Below, one piece after another: positions 27,449 to 35,725 of a stretch of 64,000 bases of DNA. Origin of the DNA: Deltaproteobacteria bacterium (GTDB lineage: Bacteria > Desulfobacterota > GWC2-55-46). The notes beneath the pieces are model-generated. The model was not told the origin of the DNA. It saw only the letters and a list, made by a program, of their open reading frames with translations, and did not search any database. Position numbers and translations under genes: made by a program. The stretch's first letter is position 1; every line of letters starts with the position of its first letter. The stretch is from assembly GCA_016177845.1 (NCBI GenBank), contig JACOUO010000001.1, positions 62,001 to 126,000 on the forward strand. The letters run 5' to 3'.

Positions 27449-28459
27449 ATGCTTCAAAATAATCTGTGTCCTATCGGGACCAAGAGCTTTGCGGAGGCGG
27501 ACTCTTTACCGGGTTTGCATGATGAAGCCGGTAAAATCCTGCCCCTCGGCAAAGGCGATAACACTGCGCATACCTATGTCAGAAGGCACAGAGATGATGA
27601 AAAGGAAGAGGGCGGCAGGAATGAAGGCTTCACAGCCGATTCGATAAACATATACTTCAACAGCATCAAGAAGATATCGCTCCTTAAGGCTGAGGAGGAA
27701 AGGTCGATCGCGAAGAGGGTCGTCAAAGGAGACCTCGCTGCCAGAAGGCAGATGATAGAAGCCAACCTCCGGCTTGTCGTGAACATCGCCAAAAAGTACG
27801 TGAACAGGGGGCTTGCGCTTCAGGACCTGATAGAGGAAGGCAATATCGGACTTATCAAATCAGTCGAGAGGTTCAAACCTTCAAAGGGCTGTAAGTTTTC
27901 AACTTACGCCACATATTGGATAAGGCAGACAATCGACAGAGCTATCGCAAACCAGGCTAATACGGTAAGGCTTCCGATACATATCACTACCGACCTTGCA
28001 AAGATTGCCAAGGCTGAAAGGGAGCTTACCTCAGTGCTTAACCGTGAGCCTGATGTAAGGGAAGTGGCAGACAGGACAGGACTTTCAGGAAGGTATGTAA
28101 AAAAACTCGGCTTAATAAATAAGAAGAGCTATTCCCTGGAAGCAACACTTTCCGATGATACTGAGCAGAGCCTGATTGACAGGATAGAAGATGAGACTTA
28201 TCCCGCCCCCATGGAACTTATTGGGGAGATAACACGGTCTGAAAAGGTGAAGGAATGGTTGGAGATCCTTGAGCCCAATGAGAGGACAATCATACAGCTC
28301 AGGTTCGGCATAGAGGGAGAAGGTCCTATGACCCTTGAAGAGGTAGGGAAGAGATTCGGTATAACGAGGGAAAGGGTACGGCAGATAGAAGCGCGTGCAA
28401 TTACAAAACTTAAGAAGATAGTTGAAGAAACCGAACTGAGCTTTTCCGATGTAGTTTAA
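27449..28459 (+). CDS. Sigma-70 family group-2 sigma factor (RpoS-like)
   Basis: 336 residues from the ATG at 27449 (GGGAGG upstream; an in-frame ATG at 27404 overlaps the rubredoxin gene). There is no region 1.1. Region 1.2 (DSINIYFNSIKKISLL), region 2 (RLVVNIAKKYVNRGL, FSTYATYWIRQTIDRAI), region 3 (VRLPIHITTDLAKIAKAE) and region 4 (LEEVGKRFGITRERVRQIE) are intact. RQTIDRAIANQ...TVRLPIHI is closer to RpoS than to RpoD. It likely directs stress or stationary-phase genes and may be induced with the peroxide operon. Confidence 0.9.
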   Translation: MLQNNLCPIGTKSFAEADSLPGLHDEAGKILPLGKGDNTAHTYVRRHRDDEKEEGGRNEGFTADSINIYFNSIKKISLLKAEEERSIAKRVVKGDLAARRQMIEANLRLVVNIAKKYVNRGLALQDLIEEGNIGLIKSVERFKPSKGCKFSTYATYWIRQTIDRAIANQANTVRLPIHITTDLAKIAKAERELTSVLNREPDVREVADRTGLSGRYVKKLGLINKKSYSLEATLSDDTEQSLIDRIEDETYPAPMELIGEITRSEKVKEWLEILEPNERTIIQLRFGIEGEGPMTLEEVGKRFGITRERVRQIEARAITKLKKIVEETELSFSDVV

Positions 28460-28571
28460 GATTTGAAATAAATCCGGTACTGTTCCGGTTTATAAAGACC
28501 TTTCCATGATTCCCGCAGGAATATCCCGCTTTGAGTTTGTGCACTCCACTTTTTGTGCTTTCCCGCTCCTT

Positions 28572-28605
28572 GCAGGCGGCCCCGATGGGCCGCCTGCTCA
28601 CGCCT
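28572..28605 (+). terminator. GC-rich hairpin downstream of the sigma-factor gene
   Basis: A perfect 11-bp stem (28572-28582 with 28587-28597) has a CGAT loop; TTTTT follows after a further 6 nt. It is an imperfect intrinsic terminator. The rest of the 254-bp gap holds only the sigma-28 promoter and the chemoreceptor leader. Confidence 0.55.
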
Positions 28606-28647
28606 TTTTCATGAAACCCTTGATGTAAGATATTTTCAAATTTCATG

Positions 28648-28674
28648 TAAAGTTTTTATGCGCCTTGCCGAAGA
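28648..28674 (+). promoter_or_regulatory. Sigma-28 (FliA) promoter of the chemoreceptor gene
   Basis: TAAAGTTT (28648-28655), an 11-nt spacer and GCCGAAGA (28667-28674). The enterobacterial FliA consensus is TAAAGTTT-N11-GCCGATAA, so the -35 is perfect and six of eight -10 bases match. The ATG is 40 nt downstream. Confidence 0.8.
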
Positions 28675-28713
28675 GTATTGTAGAAAAAATCTTCAGGGAG
28701 GAAATTCGAGTAA

Positions 28714-30354
28714 ATGTTTAAGAACATGGGTATTGGCAAGAGATTGTATCTGGGGTTTGGTCTGATTCTTTTCTTTATGCTGCTGGCCGGGATTGCCGGC
28801 CTGTGGGGCGTCAATTCCATCTCAGGAAAGATGAAAGATATGTTGAGAGTGGAAGCCAATATTGCTGAGCATTCGGCCAGGGCGCGCTCAAATGTGATAG
28901 GTTTGAGAAGATATGAAAAAGATATGTTCCTGAATATGGGTTCGCCTGACAAACAGGCTAAGTATTTCAATGATTGGAATAATGAACTGGAACACCTTGG
29001 GGCAAGGCTTGATGATATCGAAAAAGCAGTCATAGACCGCAGCGATAAGGAGGCGGTTGCCTCCATGCGCAGCAATCTGAAAGAATATGAGGTCGGCCTC
29101 ATAAAGGTTAATAAAATGATACAGGAGGGGAGCATCAAGACCCCTCAGGAAGCAAATGCCGCCATTGGCGCGTATAAGGAAACAATCCATAAGATGGAGA
29201 ATGTGGCCAAGGACCTTGCCAAGTCAGGCAATGACAGGATGGATGCCCAGGAAGGGGTGGCGGCAGGCATAAGCAAAAAGATAAATGTCCTGGTCATTAC
29301 GCTCCTGTGCCTTTCCTTTGCGCTTAGTATCGTAATCAGTTATTTTACAACCAATCGCATCACGCGCCCGCTCAACGCAGGCGTTGCCATGTCGGATAAT
29401 ATCGCCAAGGGTAATCTTGCCGTAAGCGACCTCGATGTAAAATCAGGCGATGAGATAGGCTTCCTCGCAAAGACACTGAACTTCATGAAGAAGTCTCTTA
29501 CCGGTATGATAGGAAGTATAATCTCTACATCAGGCCAGGTGGCCGCTGCTTCCGAGCAGCTCTCAGTCACGGTTCAGCAGATAACAAAGAGAGTGGATGA
29601 GCAGGCGGACAGGGCAAGCCAGGTAGCAACCTCTGCCACCGAAATGTCGCAGACAGTAATCGATATCGCGAAGAACGCTTCTAATATCGCTGTTTCAGCA
29701 AAGGATACAGTAAAGATTGCCGATCAAGGCGCTCAGGTTGTAGACCAGACTGTAAAAGAGGTGCAGGAAATAGCTCAGATGGTAACTGAATCCGCAAAGA
29801 TGATGTCATCCCTCGGTGAGCGTTCAAGGCAGATAGGCGAGATAGTCACCGTGATCAATGATATAGCTGACCAGACGAACCTCTTGGCCTTAAATGCCGC
29901 AATCGAGGCCGCGCGGGCAGGAGAGCAGGGCAGGGGTTTTGCGGTTGTAGCCGATGAAGTTAAAAAGCTTGCTGAAAGGACAACAAAGGCAACTTCTGAG
30001 ATTGGCGGCATGATAACCGCAATACAGGCTGAAACAGGCGAGTCCATCGAATCAATGAAGGCAAGCCTTAAGAAAGTCGAGGCCGGGGTAGCGCTTTCAA
30101 CAAAAGCAGGTGATTCCCTTTCAGATATTGTAAGCAGCGTAAGCAATCTCCAGACAATGGTTGATCAGATAGCCTCGGCAACAGAGGAGATGTCCGCGGT
30201 ATCAGGGCAGATAAGCGATTATATAGAGGTGATAGCGAACATTTCAAAAGAAACCAGTTCAAGTTCGTCTGAAATCGCAAATGCCTCAGAAGACTTATCA
30301 AAGCTCTCGGTAGATCTTAAGGATATGGCGCACAGGTTCAAGCTTGCGGCATAG
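28714..30354 (+). CDS. Methyl-accepting chemotaxis protein
   Basis: 546 residues. Two membrane helices (about 11-30 and 190-211) flank a helical periplasmic 4HB-type sensor. HAMP follows (about 212-265), then the cytoplasmic signalling hairpin, whose tip reads [20 protein letters not shown] and [18 protein letters not shown]. No NWETF-type C-terminal pentapeptide is present. GGGAGG precedes the ATG. The sigma-28 promoter places it in the late flagellar regulon. The ligand is unknown. Confidence 0.96.
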   Translation: MFKNMGIGKRLYLGFGLILFFMLLAGIAGLWGVNSISGKMKDMLRVEANIAEHSARARSNVIGLRRYEKDMFLNMGSPDKQAKYFNDWNNELEHLGARLDDIEKAVIDRSDKEAVASMRSNLKEYEVGLIKVNKMIQEGSIKTPQEANAAIGAYKETIHKMENVAKDLAKSGNDRMDAQEGVAAGISKKINVLVITLLCLSFALSIVISYFTTNRITRPLNAGVAMSDNIAKGNLAVSDLDVKSGDEIGFLAKTLNFMKKSLTGMIGSIISTSGQVAAASEQLSVTVQQITKRVDEQADRASQVATSATEMSQTVIDIAKNASNIAVSAKDTVKIADQGAQVVDQTVKEVQEIAQMVTESAKMMSSLGERSRQIGEIVTVINDIADQTNLLALNAAIEAARAGEQGRGFAVVADEVKKLAERTTKATSEIGGMITAIQAETGESIESMKASLKKVEAGVALSTKAGDSLSDIVSSVSNLQTMVDQIASATEEMSAVSGQISDYIEVIANISKETSSSSSEIANASEDLSKLSVDLKDMAHRFKLAA

Positions 30355-30376
30355 CCCTTAAAAAGGATTTCTCAAG

Positions 30377-30405
30377 CCCTGCGGGTTTCCCCTGCAGGGT
30401 TTTTT
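30377..30405 (+). terminator. Intrinsic terminator of the chemoreceptor gene
   Basis: CCCTGCGGG (30377-30385) pairs with CCC and GCAGGG (30389-30399, 2-nt bulge), followed by TTTTTT. Confidence 0.85.
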
Positions 30406-30537
30406 ACATTTCGGGCTAAAAGGATGTAAAAAGAGTTTACTCAGCCATTTGGTTTATGTATTTACTGAAATTCCCGAATGTTTCTGGCAAGTTGTGCCCC
30501 TTTGTCGAGGAGATGCCAGATGTCTTAAGTAAATTGA

Positions 30538-30581
30538 TTTTACAATTTAGAAATCAGTAGGGTGGCCCTCAGTTTTACAAT
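30538..30581. repeat. Two direct TTTTACAAT repeats upstream of the sigma-54 promoter
   Basis: Identical 9-mers at 30538-30546 and 30573-30581 are spaced 35 bp apart. They sit about 65-110 bp before the predicted start site, where enhancer-binding activators of sigma-54 usually bind. Confidence 0.35.
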
Positions 30582-30619
30582 CCCTGAAAAAACCATTACT
30601 TACCTTGAAAAATGCATTT

Positions 30620-30635
30620 AGGCATACTTCTTGCT
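30620..30635 (+). promoter_or_regulatory. Sigma-54 (RpoN) promoter of the PEP-CTERM gene
   Basis: AGGCATACTTCTTGCT matches the -24/-12 consensus TGGCAC-N5-TTGCW: GG and GC are exactly 10 nt apart, with GGCA and TTGCT conserved. Transcription should start near 30646, 32 nt before the ATG. RpoN control has been described for PEP-CTERM genes. Confidence 0.7.
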
Positions 30636-30677
30636 AACTTAGAAATATGCTTTCATCAACCGCAAAGGAGGTAGGTA

Positions 30678-31496
30678 ATGTCAATAGCGCGCCTTTTAAA
30701 ATTCGGCATCGCAGTTTCAGCTTTCGCATTTTTCGCTAATCCCGTTGAATCCCAGGCAATCACCTATAATGCCGCCTCTGAATTCTCATCGACCAAAAAC
30801 CCGAACGGACCCTGGGTTTACGGCTCTTCAACTAAGCTCGGCGGCGCTCTGAAGCCTTATGTATTGATAAGGCATGACAAGCTGGATTACTGGCATGGAG
30901 GCGGTTCGTTCACAACCCCGAATGTAGTGCATAATGGCTCTGGAAGGGTCATAAATGCCGCCGGCTACCTGAAGTTCCCGAACGGGGCTATGAGCTTTCA
31001 TCCGGGCCGTTATGGGGATTACAGCATCATACGCTGGACAGCTCCGCAGGCAGGCACTTATAAGATAGATGCCACTTTTACAGGGGCTAACCCTTACGGC
31101 AGCACGACTGATGTCCATGTGCTGAATGGAGCTACAAACCTATTTACAGCCTATGTAAACGGGTTCGGCGATACCTGGTCTTTCAGAAGCGGCAATGTTA
31201 CCCTTACAGCAAACCAGACTATAGATTTTGCCATAGGGTGGGGAAAGAACAGGAACTTCAGCCGTGATACAACATTTATAGACGCGCTTATCTCATCCGT
31301 TCAGCCGCCTGCGCCGATAGGGAAAGCTGTACGGGATTATCATCCCTCGCTCTTTGACACAGGCCCTGCGATAAGCCATATACCGGGGTCTGATAAAATA
31401 TTTTCTGCCCCTGAGCCCTCAACTCTCATGCTCTCTATGATGTCAGGGCTTGCTGGCTTTATGCTATGGACAAAGAAGAGGCTCATGGGAAGATAA
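30678..31496 (+). CDS. PEP-CTERM sorting-domain secreted protein
   Basis: 272 residues. A signal peptide (about 1-28) leads to a beta-rich body with Gly/Asn/Thr-rich strands (TAPQAGTYKIDATFTG, WSFRSGNVTLTANQTIDFAI). The C-terminus is a full PEP-CTERM tripartite signal: APEPSTLML, a hydrophobic helix and the basic end TKKRLMGR. Exosortase cleaves such signals, and the protein then goes to the surface or the exopolysaccharide matrix. No exosortase gene is in the window. AAAGGAGG lies before the ATG. Confidence 0.87.
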   Translation: MSIARLLKFGIAVSAFAFFANPVESQAITYNAASEFSSTKNPNGPWVYGSSTKLGGALKPYVLIRHDKLDYWHGGGSFTTPNVVHNGSGRVINAAGYLKFPNGAMSFHPGRYGDYSIIRWTAPQAGTYKIDATFTGANPYGSTTDVHVLNGATNLFTAYVNGFGDTWSFRSGNVTLTANQTIDFAIGWGKNRNFSRDTTFIDALISSVQPPAPIGKAVRDYHPSLFDTGPAISHIPGSDKIFSAPEPSTLMLSMMSGLAGFMLWTKKRLMGR

Positions 31497-31533
31497 AATT
31501 TTTAATATTCCAAAAGCTGAGTTTTATACTTAG

Positions 31534-31674
31534 GGAAGCTCTGATTAATTCTCGTTTCTGCTGTCATTGCGAGAAGTGAAAGGACGACGCGATCTCTAAC
31601 TGCTTGATTTGCCTGAAAACGAGATTGCTTCGCTGCGCTCGCAAAGACTACTCAATGAATTAATCAGAGGTTCC
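31534..31674. mobile_element. 141-bp MITE-like element with terminal inverted repeats and TTAG target duplication
   Basis: The ends 31534-31551 and 31657-31674 are 18-bp inverted repeats differing at one base (GGAAGCTC.../GGAACCTC..., then TGATTAATTC). TTAG occurs directly outside both ends (31530-31533 and 31675-31678), a 4-bp duplication of the YTAR type known for IS5-family elements. No coding capacity. Its interior includes a 33-nt block (31616-31648) that recurs, inverted, at 39740-39772 with one mismatch. Confidence 0.75.
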
Positions 31675-31684
31675 TTAGGGTATT

Positions 31685-31723
31685 AAGACGCCCGCATCCA
31701 GAAAGGATGCGGGCGTCTTATTT
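31685..31723 (+). terminator. Intrinsic terminator downstream of the PEP-CTERM gene and MITE
   Basis: A perfect 15-bp stem (31685-31699 with 31705-31719) has an AGAAA loop and a short T-rich tail. It probably ended the PEP-CTERM transcript before the element inserted between gene and terminator. Confidence 0.85.
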
Positions 31724-31796
31724 AGACAGGCTTTTCTGCCCGACAATATACCTGTGTCGAAAGCCCGTCCCTGTTTGATTACTGTTTATTCACCCC

Positions 31797-32351
31797 TTAG
31801 TAATCTATGCCCTTTTGCGGTTCTATTTTCTCCCTGTACGCGTGTTTTATCTCCCGCACTTCAGACACAGTATTTGCCCTTGCTGTCACTTCAGGGTGCG
31901 CGTCCCTGCCTGTCAGGACAAGGTGCATTAAGGGCGGTTTCATGTCAATAAGCTCAAGCACCTGAGTAAGGTCGATAAGCTTAAGCCGAAGCGAATTATT
32001 GATCTCATCAAGGATAACAAGGTCGTAATTGCCCGAAGAGATTTTCTGTTTTGACAACTCCATTGCCTTTTGCGCGTCTGCCCTGTGTTCAGAGAACTTA
32101 TATGGGTTCCCCATTATCCCGCAAAAACCTTTTCCCATGACATGCACCTCTACTGTGGGCAGGAGCTTTATTGAATCCAACTCCCCTGAATGAATATCGC
32201 CCTTCATGTACTGGATGATGCAGACTTTCATGTTGTGGCCCGCGGCGCGAAGCGCCATGCCAAAGGCAGAGGTGGTCTTTCCCTTGCCGTTTCCGGTAAG
32301 GACTACGATAAGCCCTCTTTTTTCTTTTGGTTCAAGATATTGCATTTCCAT
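31797..32351 (-). CDS. cobO: Corrinoid ATP:cob(I)alamin adenosyltransferase
   Basis: 184 residues. GLIVVLTGNGKGKTTSAFG is the family P-loop, CIIQYMKGD and DLVILDEINNSL follow, and HLVLTGRDAHPEV ends the CobA/BtuR/CobO fold. It moves the 5'-deoxyadenosyl group from ATP to Co(I) in cobyrinic acid a,c-diamide or cobinamide. It lies on the opposite strand from the riboswitch-controlled cbi operon and is divergent from trmJ. Confidence 0.95.
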   Translation of the reverse strand: MEMQYLEPKEKRGLIVVLTGNGKGKTTSAFGMALRAAGHNMKVCIIQYMKGDIHSGELDSIKLLPTVEVHVMGKGFCGIMGNPYKFSEHRADAQKAMELSKQKISSGNYDLVILDEINNSLRLKLIDLTQVLELIDMKPPLMHLVLTGRDAHPEVTARANTVSEVREIKHAYREKIEPQKGIDY

Positions 32352-32470
32352 AATTTCATTATATCAGTTTTAAAAGAAGGCGGCCTGTTCGCTATTTAAA
32401 CTCCCCTTTGATTCTGTTATACTTTAATCGGATATGTTTTTTAAAGCGTTTCGGAGGTTGTATTTTAAAG

Positions 32471-33232
32471 GTGCTTAAGGAAAAGGTCTTTGACCTAAAA
32501 GAGGAGAGAGATACCTCTGTAGATAATATTTCAATCGTCCTTGTAGAGCCGCAAAGCTCCGGCAATGTGGGCAGCGTGGCAAGGGCGATGAAGAACACCG
32601 GCTTTAAGAATCTTACACTCATAAACCCCTGCGATTATAAGAACAATGAGGCATTCTCATTTGCCTGCAAGGCGGATGACATGCTCTTTCGCGCAAAGGT
32701 ATATAACACCCTTGACGACTGCATAAAGGATTCTGATATCGTCATCGGCACCACGCGCAGAATGGGCAAATTAAGATATCCTCTGCTTACCTTGCAGGAA
32801 GCCGTCCCGAAGATACTGGAGCTTGGGGCGGCTAACCGCGTCTCCATACTGTTTGGCAGGGAAGACAAGGGGCTTACGAATGAAGAGATACCCTTATGCG
32901 ATATACTTCTTGAGATACCCACTCACCCGGAGTACCCTTCCATCAATCTCTCGCATGCCGTCTTTACTGTATGCTATCACCTCTTTATCGCGGCAGGAGA
33001 GAAAAGCCCCGCAGTGCGCGTAGCCCCAAGGGAAGAGCTTGAGAGGATGTATGTGCATATGGAAGAGACCCTCAGAAAGATAGGCTACGGAGAACACGGA
33101 GGGGAGTACCTCCTTCAGTCGATATTAAGGAGTTTCAGGAAACTCTTTGGCAGGACAGGGCTTATGCAGAAAGAGATAAATATGCTCAGGGGCATATTCA
33201 CCCAGATAGAGAAAAGAACCCGTAACGAGTGA
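32471..33232 (+). CDS. trmJ: TrmJ-type SPOUT RNA 2'-O-methyltransferase (TrmH family group 1)
   Basis: About 253 residues. IVLVEPQSSGNVGSVARAMKN opens the SPOUT domain, IVIGTTRRMGKLRYP lies in the middle, and SILFGREDKGLTNEE and YPSINLSHAVFTVCYHL form the trefoil-knot SAM site. TrmJ methylates the ribose of tRNA position 32. A C-terminal helical extension matches TrmJ. The GTG at 32471 follows GGAGG by 13 nt; the frame is open to 32408 without a usable site. The next gene starts 6 nt later. Confidence 0.9.
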   Translation: MLKEKVFDLKEERDTSVDNISIVLVEPQSSGNVGSVARAMKNTGFKNLTLINPCDYKNNEAFSFACKADDMLFRAKVYNTLDDCIKDSDIVIGTTRRMGKLRYPLLTLQEAVPKILELGAANRVSILFGREDKGLTNEEIPLCDILLEIPTHPEYPSINLSHAVFTVCYHLFIAAGEKSPAVRVAPREELERMYVHMEETLRKIGYGEHGGEYLLQSILRSFRKLFGRTGLMQKEINMLRGIFTQIEKRTRNE

Positions 33233-33238
33233 GGCAAT

Positions 33239-34141
33239 ATGGCTGACCTCAATAAGAAGATGCTCGATTACGCCTTCGGCATCCTTACGGATGAGAAGGC
33301 AGCGGCAATAATCCTGTTTCTCGATTCGGTTGAAGACTGGAAGTTCTGGAAGAAGTTTCAGCATAAGGAAAAACTGATACTGGCAACCCAGAAGCCGGAG
33401 ACGGAAGCCGACCTTGAGCCCTTTAGAAAAGAGCTGCTGAATATACTGAAACTGCCTCAGGTAAAGCTCACAAGGATAGGGCAGATAAAGCTCTCTATCA
33501 TCATGGGCATAACAGAGGGCATAATCAACAGCTGTGACAAGGTGGTCTGCGTTACAGGGGCGCCTTCGATAGGGATACTCGATAGCCTCATGCTCTTTGA
33601 CCTTAAGAAAGAGACTGAGGTCTTTACCTCGATGGGCATATCAAAGGACCTCCTTAAAAAGGTAAAGCCTGAGGTCATAGAGACTGTCCTTAATATCGCC
33701 CTTGAGCTTTCAAGCGAGGGCAGGGAAGGCAGGGCGATAGGCACGACTTTCGTGATAGGCGACAATGAGAAGGTAATGAAGCTCTCAAAGCCGCTTATAA
33801 TGAACCCGTTTAAGGGCTACCCGGAAGAGGCAAGGAATATTCTTGACCAGGCTGTGCATGAGACCATAAAGGAATTTTCTCTGCTTGACGGAGCGTTCAT
33901 TATAAGGGAGGACGGTGTGGTGATGGGCGCAGGCGTGCACCTTGATGCCGCGCTTGAAGAAGAGGGCATATTGCCGGGGCTTGGGTGCAGGCACATGTCG
34001 GCAGCAGGCATAACCGATGTAACGGACGCTGCCGCCATAACCATATCAGGGTCAACCGGAATAGTAAGGATATTCAGAAAAGGCAAGATACTACTTGAAA
34101 TAGAGAAACCCTCGGCTGAGGAAAAAAGAAGGGACGGATAG
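33239..34141 (+). CDS. Diadenylate cyclase (DisA_N domain) with DacZ-like architecture
   Basis: 300 residues. The C-terminal half carries the DAC motifs LLDGAFIIREDG and GLGCRHMSAAGITDVTDAAA, then SGSTGIVRIF. The N-terminal half (AAIILFLDSVEDWKFWKK, VVCVTGAPSIGILDSLM) resembles the pyruvate-kinase-C-like domain that precedes the DAC domain in archaeal DacZ. It would make c-di-AMP, which controls potassium and osmolyte transport in other bacteria. The usual RHR is RHM here and SEETG is SGSTG, as I recall for DacZ proteins. It lies 6 nt after trmJ, with no CdaR or GlmM neighbour. Confidence 0.78.
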   Translation: MADLNKKMLDYAFGILTDEKAAAIILFLDSVEDWKFWKKFQHKEKLILATQKPETEADLEPFRKELLNILKLPQVKLTRIGQIKLSIIMGITEGIINSCDKVVCVTGAPSIGILDSLMLFDLKKETEVFTSMGISKDLLKKVKPEVIETVLNIALELSSEGREGRAIGTTFVIGDNEKVMKLSKPLIMNPFKGYPEEARNILDQAVHETIKEFSLLDGAFIIREDGVVMGAGVHLDAALEEEGILPGLGCRHMSAAGITDVTDAAAITISGSTGIVRIFRKGKILLEIEKPSAEEKRRDG

Positions 34142-34204
34142 ATTATTTCCTGCTTGACATTGTAAACATAAAATGTAAAGATACGAACCACAATTGAATA
34201 ATAT

Positions 34205-34386
34205 CAGGGTATCCCCTTTCAATGGGGGATTTAAAAGGGAATCCCGTGCTCGGCAAATTTGCTGAAAATCGGGAACGGACCCGCCACTGTAAACGGGGAC
34301 GAAATCCGCTGTACATGCCACTGGCTTTTAGCCGGGAAGGCTGCGGAGAGTAGAACGAACCGTAAGTCAGGAGACCTGCCCGGGAT
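34205..34386 (+). ncRNA. Adenosylcobalamin (B12) riboswitch
   Basis: The conserved blocks appear in order: AGGGAATCCCGTG, CGGGAACGGACCCGCCACTGTAA, GCCACTGG, CCGGGAAGGC and AAGTCAGGAGACCTGCC (the B12 box region). An upstream TTGACA at 34154-34159 with a weak A-rich -10 is the probable promoter. A terminator at 34456-34493 follows, so coenzyme B12 binding should stop transcription of the 14-kb cobalamin operon. The expression platform between 34386 and 34456 has another inverted repeat (CCTCAC...GTGAGG). Confidence 0.95.
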
Positions 34387-34455
34387 ATGCCTCACGAGTT
34401 CTTCGATGGTAAAGAAGGTGAGGGATTTGGATATTTCTACTTTGCGGACTTCCAG

Positions 34456-34493
34456 CCTCCCTTCATCTGTTATTGAAGCGGAGGTTTTTTTTT
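34456..34493 (+). terminator. Riboswitch-controlled intrinsic terminator
   Basis: CCTCCCTTCA (34456-34465) pairs with TGAAG-C-GGAGG (34474-34484, one bulged C), followed by nine T's. It lies 70 nt after the B12 aptamer and 130 nt before the first operon gene. The remaining leader (34494-34622) shows no other clear element. Confidence 0.88.
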
Positions 34494-34622
34494 ACCGCGG
34501 TACGGCTTTTAAGACAGCTGCAGAATACTTTTCATTAGATAAGCACTTTGTATGCCTTTGCTTTACATTGTACCCTTTATTAAGCATGATAATATTCCAA
34601 TATAATTCCGGAGAGGTTGATT

Positions 34623-35657
34623 ATGCCGACTCAATCAAACGCAAATAAGGCAATACTGCTTCTGGGCCACGGCAGCAAGGCCCCTGAGGCGAACGAGACC
34701 CTGAGGAAGGTTGCTGCATCCGTTAAGGAGCGCGGAGGCTACGGTTATGTGCTTCCTGCATTCCTTCAGATGGTAAGCCCGAACTTTCAGGAAGGGGTTG
34801 ATATGCTCACGGAAAAAGGCTTTAGCGATATCATTGTGATGCCTTACTTCCTCTACATGGGGCTTCATGTGACGCAGGACCTGCCTGCTGAGATGGATGA
34901 GGCGCAACAAAAGCACCCCGGACTTAAGATGACGCTGACCAGAAATCTCGGCTATCATAATAAGCTGATAGATATAACAATAGAGCGGATAGAGGAGCTG
35001 AATAAAGACAAGGCTGATGTAAAATCCCCATACGACCAGCACCCGATTGAAAAAGAGAGCTTCCGCCTGATAGGCGAAGAGCTTGATGAGTCGCAGTTCT
35101 CAGCTTTAGAGCTTCCAGTCGTTAAAAGGGTCATACATTCAACCGCTGATTTTGAGTTCAAGGACCTCATGCGCTTGAGCCCCAATGCCATACAGGCGGG
35201 GATAGAGGCGATAAAGAACGGCTGCAACATCATAACCGATGTTAAGATGGTGCTCTCCGGCATTACGAAGAACAGGCTTGAGCCGTTCGGGGCTCAGGTC
35301 TATTGCTTCTCATCTGATGAGGATGTGGCAAGGCTTTCAACAGAAGAGAACATTACAAAGACTTCCGCTTCGATGCGCAAGGCTTCAAAGTTCATGCAAG
35401 GCGGGATTGTAGCTATCGGCAATGCGCCAACGGCCTTATTCGAGCTTTTAAAGATAATAAATAACGGAGGCCCGAAGCCTGCCTTGATAGTAGGCGTGCC
35501 TGTGGGTTTCGTGGGAGCGGCTGAGTCAAAAGAAGAGCTTATGAAAAGCGGCTGCGAGTATATCGCAACCGCAGGCAGAAAGGGCGGAAGCACTGTAGCG
35601 GTAGCTATCGTAAACGCCATTGCCATAAGCGCCGGTACTCTGACGCCGACGAAGTGA
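34623..35657 (+). CDS. CbiX-CbiC fusion: sirohydrochlorin cobaltochelatase / cobalt-precorrin-8 methylmutase
   Basis: 344 residues in two enzymes. The N-terminal 125 or so are short-form CbiX: ILLLGHGSKAPEANETL with the chelatase His, PAFLQMVSPNFQEGV, and MPYFLYMGLHVTQDLP. The C-terminal 200 or so are CbiC/CobH: IEKESFRLIGEEL, VVKRVIHSTADFEF with the catalytic His, NGCNIITDVKMVLSGI and VGVPVGFVGAAESKE. The fusion joins cobalt insertion, an early step, to the late methyl shift that gives cobyrinate. GGAGAGG precedes the ATG at 34623. It is the first gene behind the B12 riboswitch. Confidence 0.93.
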   Translation: MPTQSNANKAILLLGHGSKAPEANETLRKVAASVKERGGYGYVLPAFLQMVSPNFQEGVDMLTEKGFSDIIVMPYFLYMGLHVTQDLPAEMDEAQQKHPGLKMTLTRNLGYHNKLIDITIERIEELNKDKADVKSPYDQHPIEKESFRLIGEELDESQFSALELPVVKRVIHSTADFEFKDLMRLSPNAIQAGIEAIKNGCNIITDVKMVLSGITKNRLEPFGAQVYCFSSDEDVARLSTEENITKTSASMRKASKFMQGGIVAIGNAPTALFELLKIINNGGPKPALIVGVPVGFVGAAESKEELMKSGCEYIATAGRKGGSTVAVAIVNAIAISAGTLTPTK

Positions 35658-35725
35658 AACCTGATTGTCGGGGCGGCTTAAATAGCTTATAATCATTTAA
35701 TCACAAGTATCGAGGTATATTTAAA

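Noticed and set aside
34259-34648. 129-residue frame through the B12 riboswitch and its terminator
   Set aside because: The region is structured RNA with conserved B12 blocks. The frame has no ribosome site and its translation is unlike any protein family.
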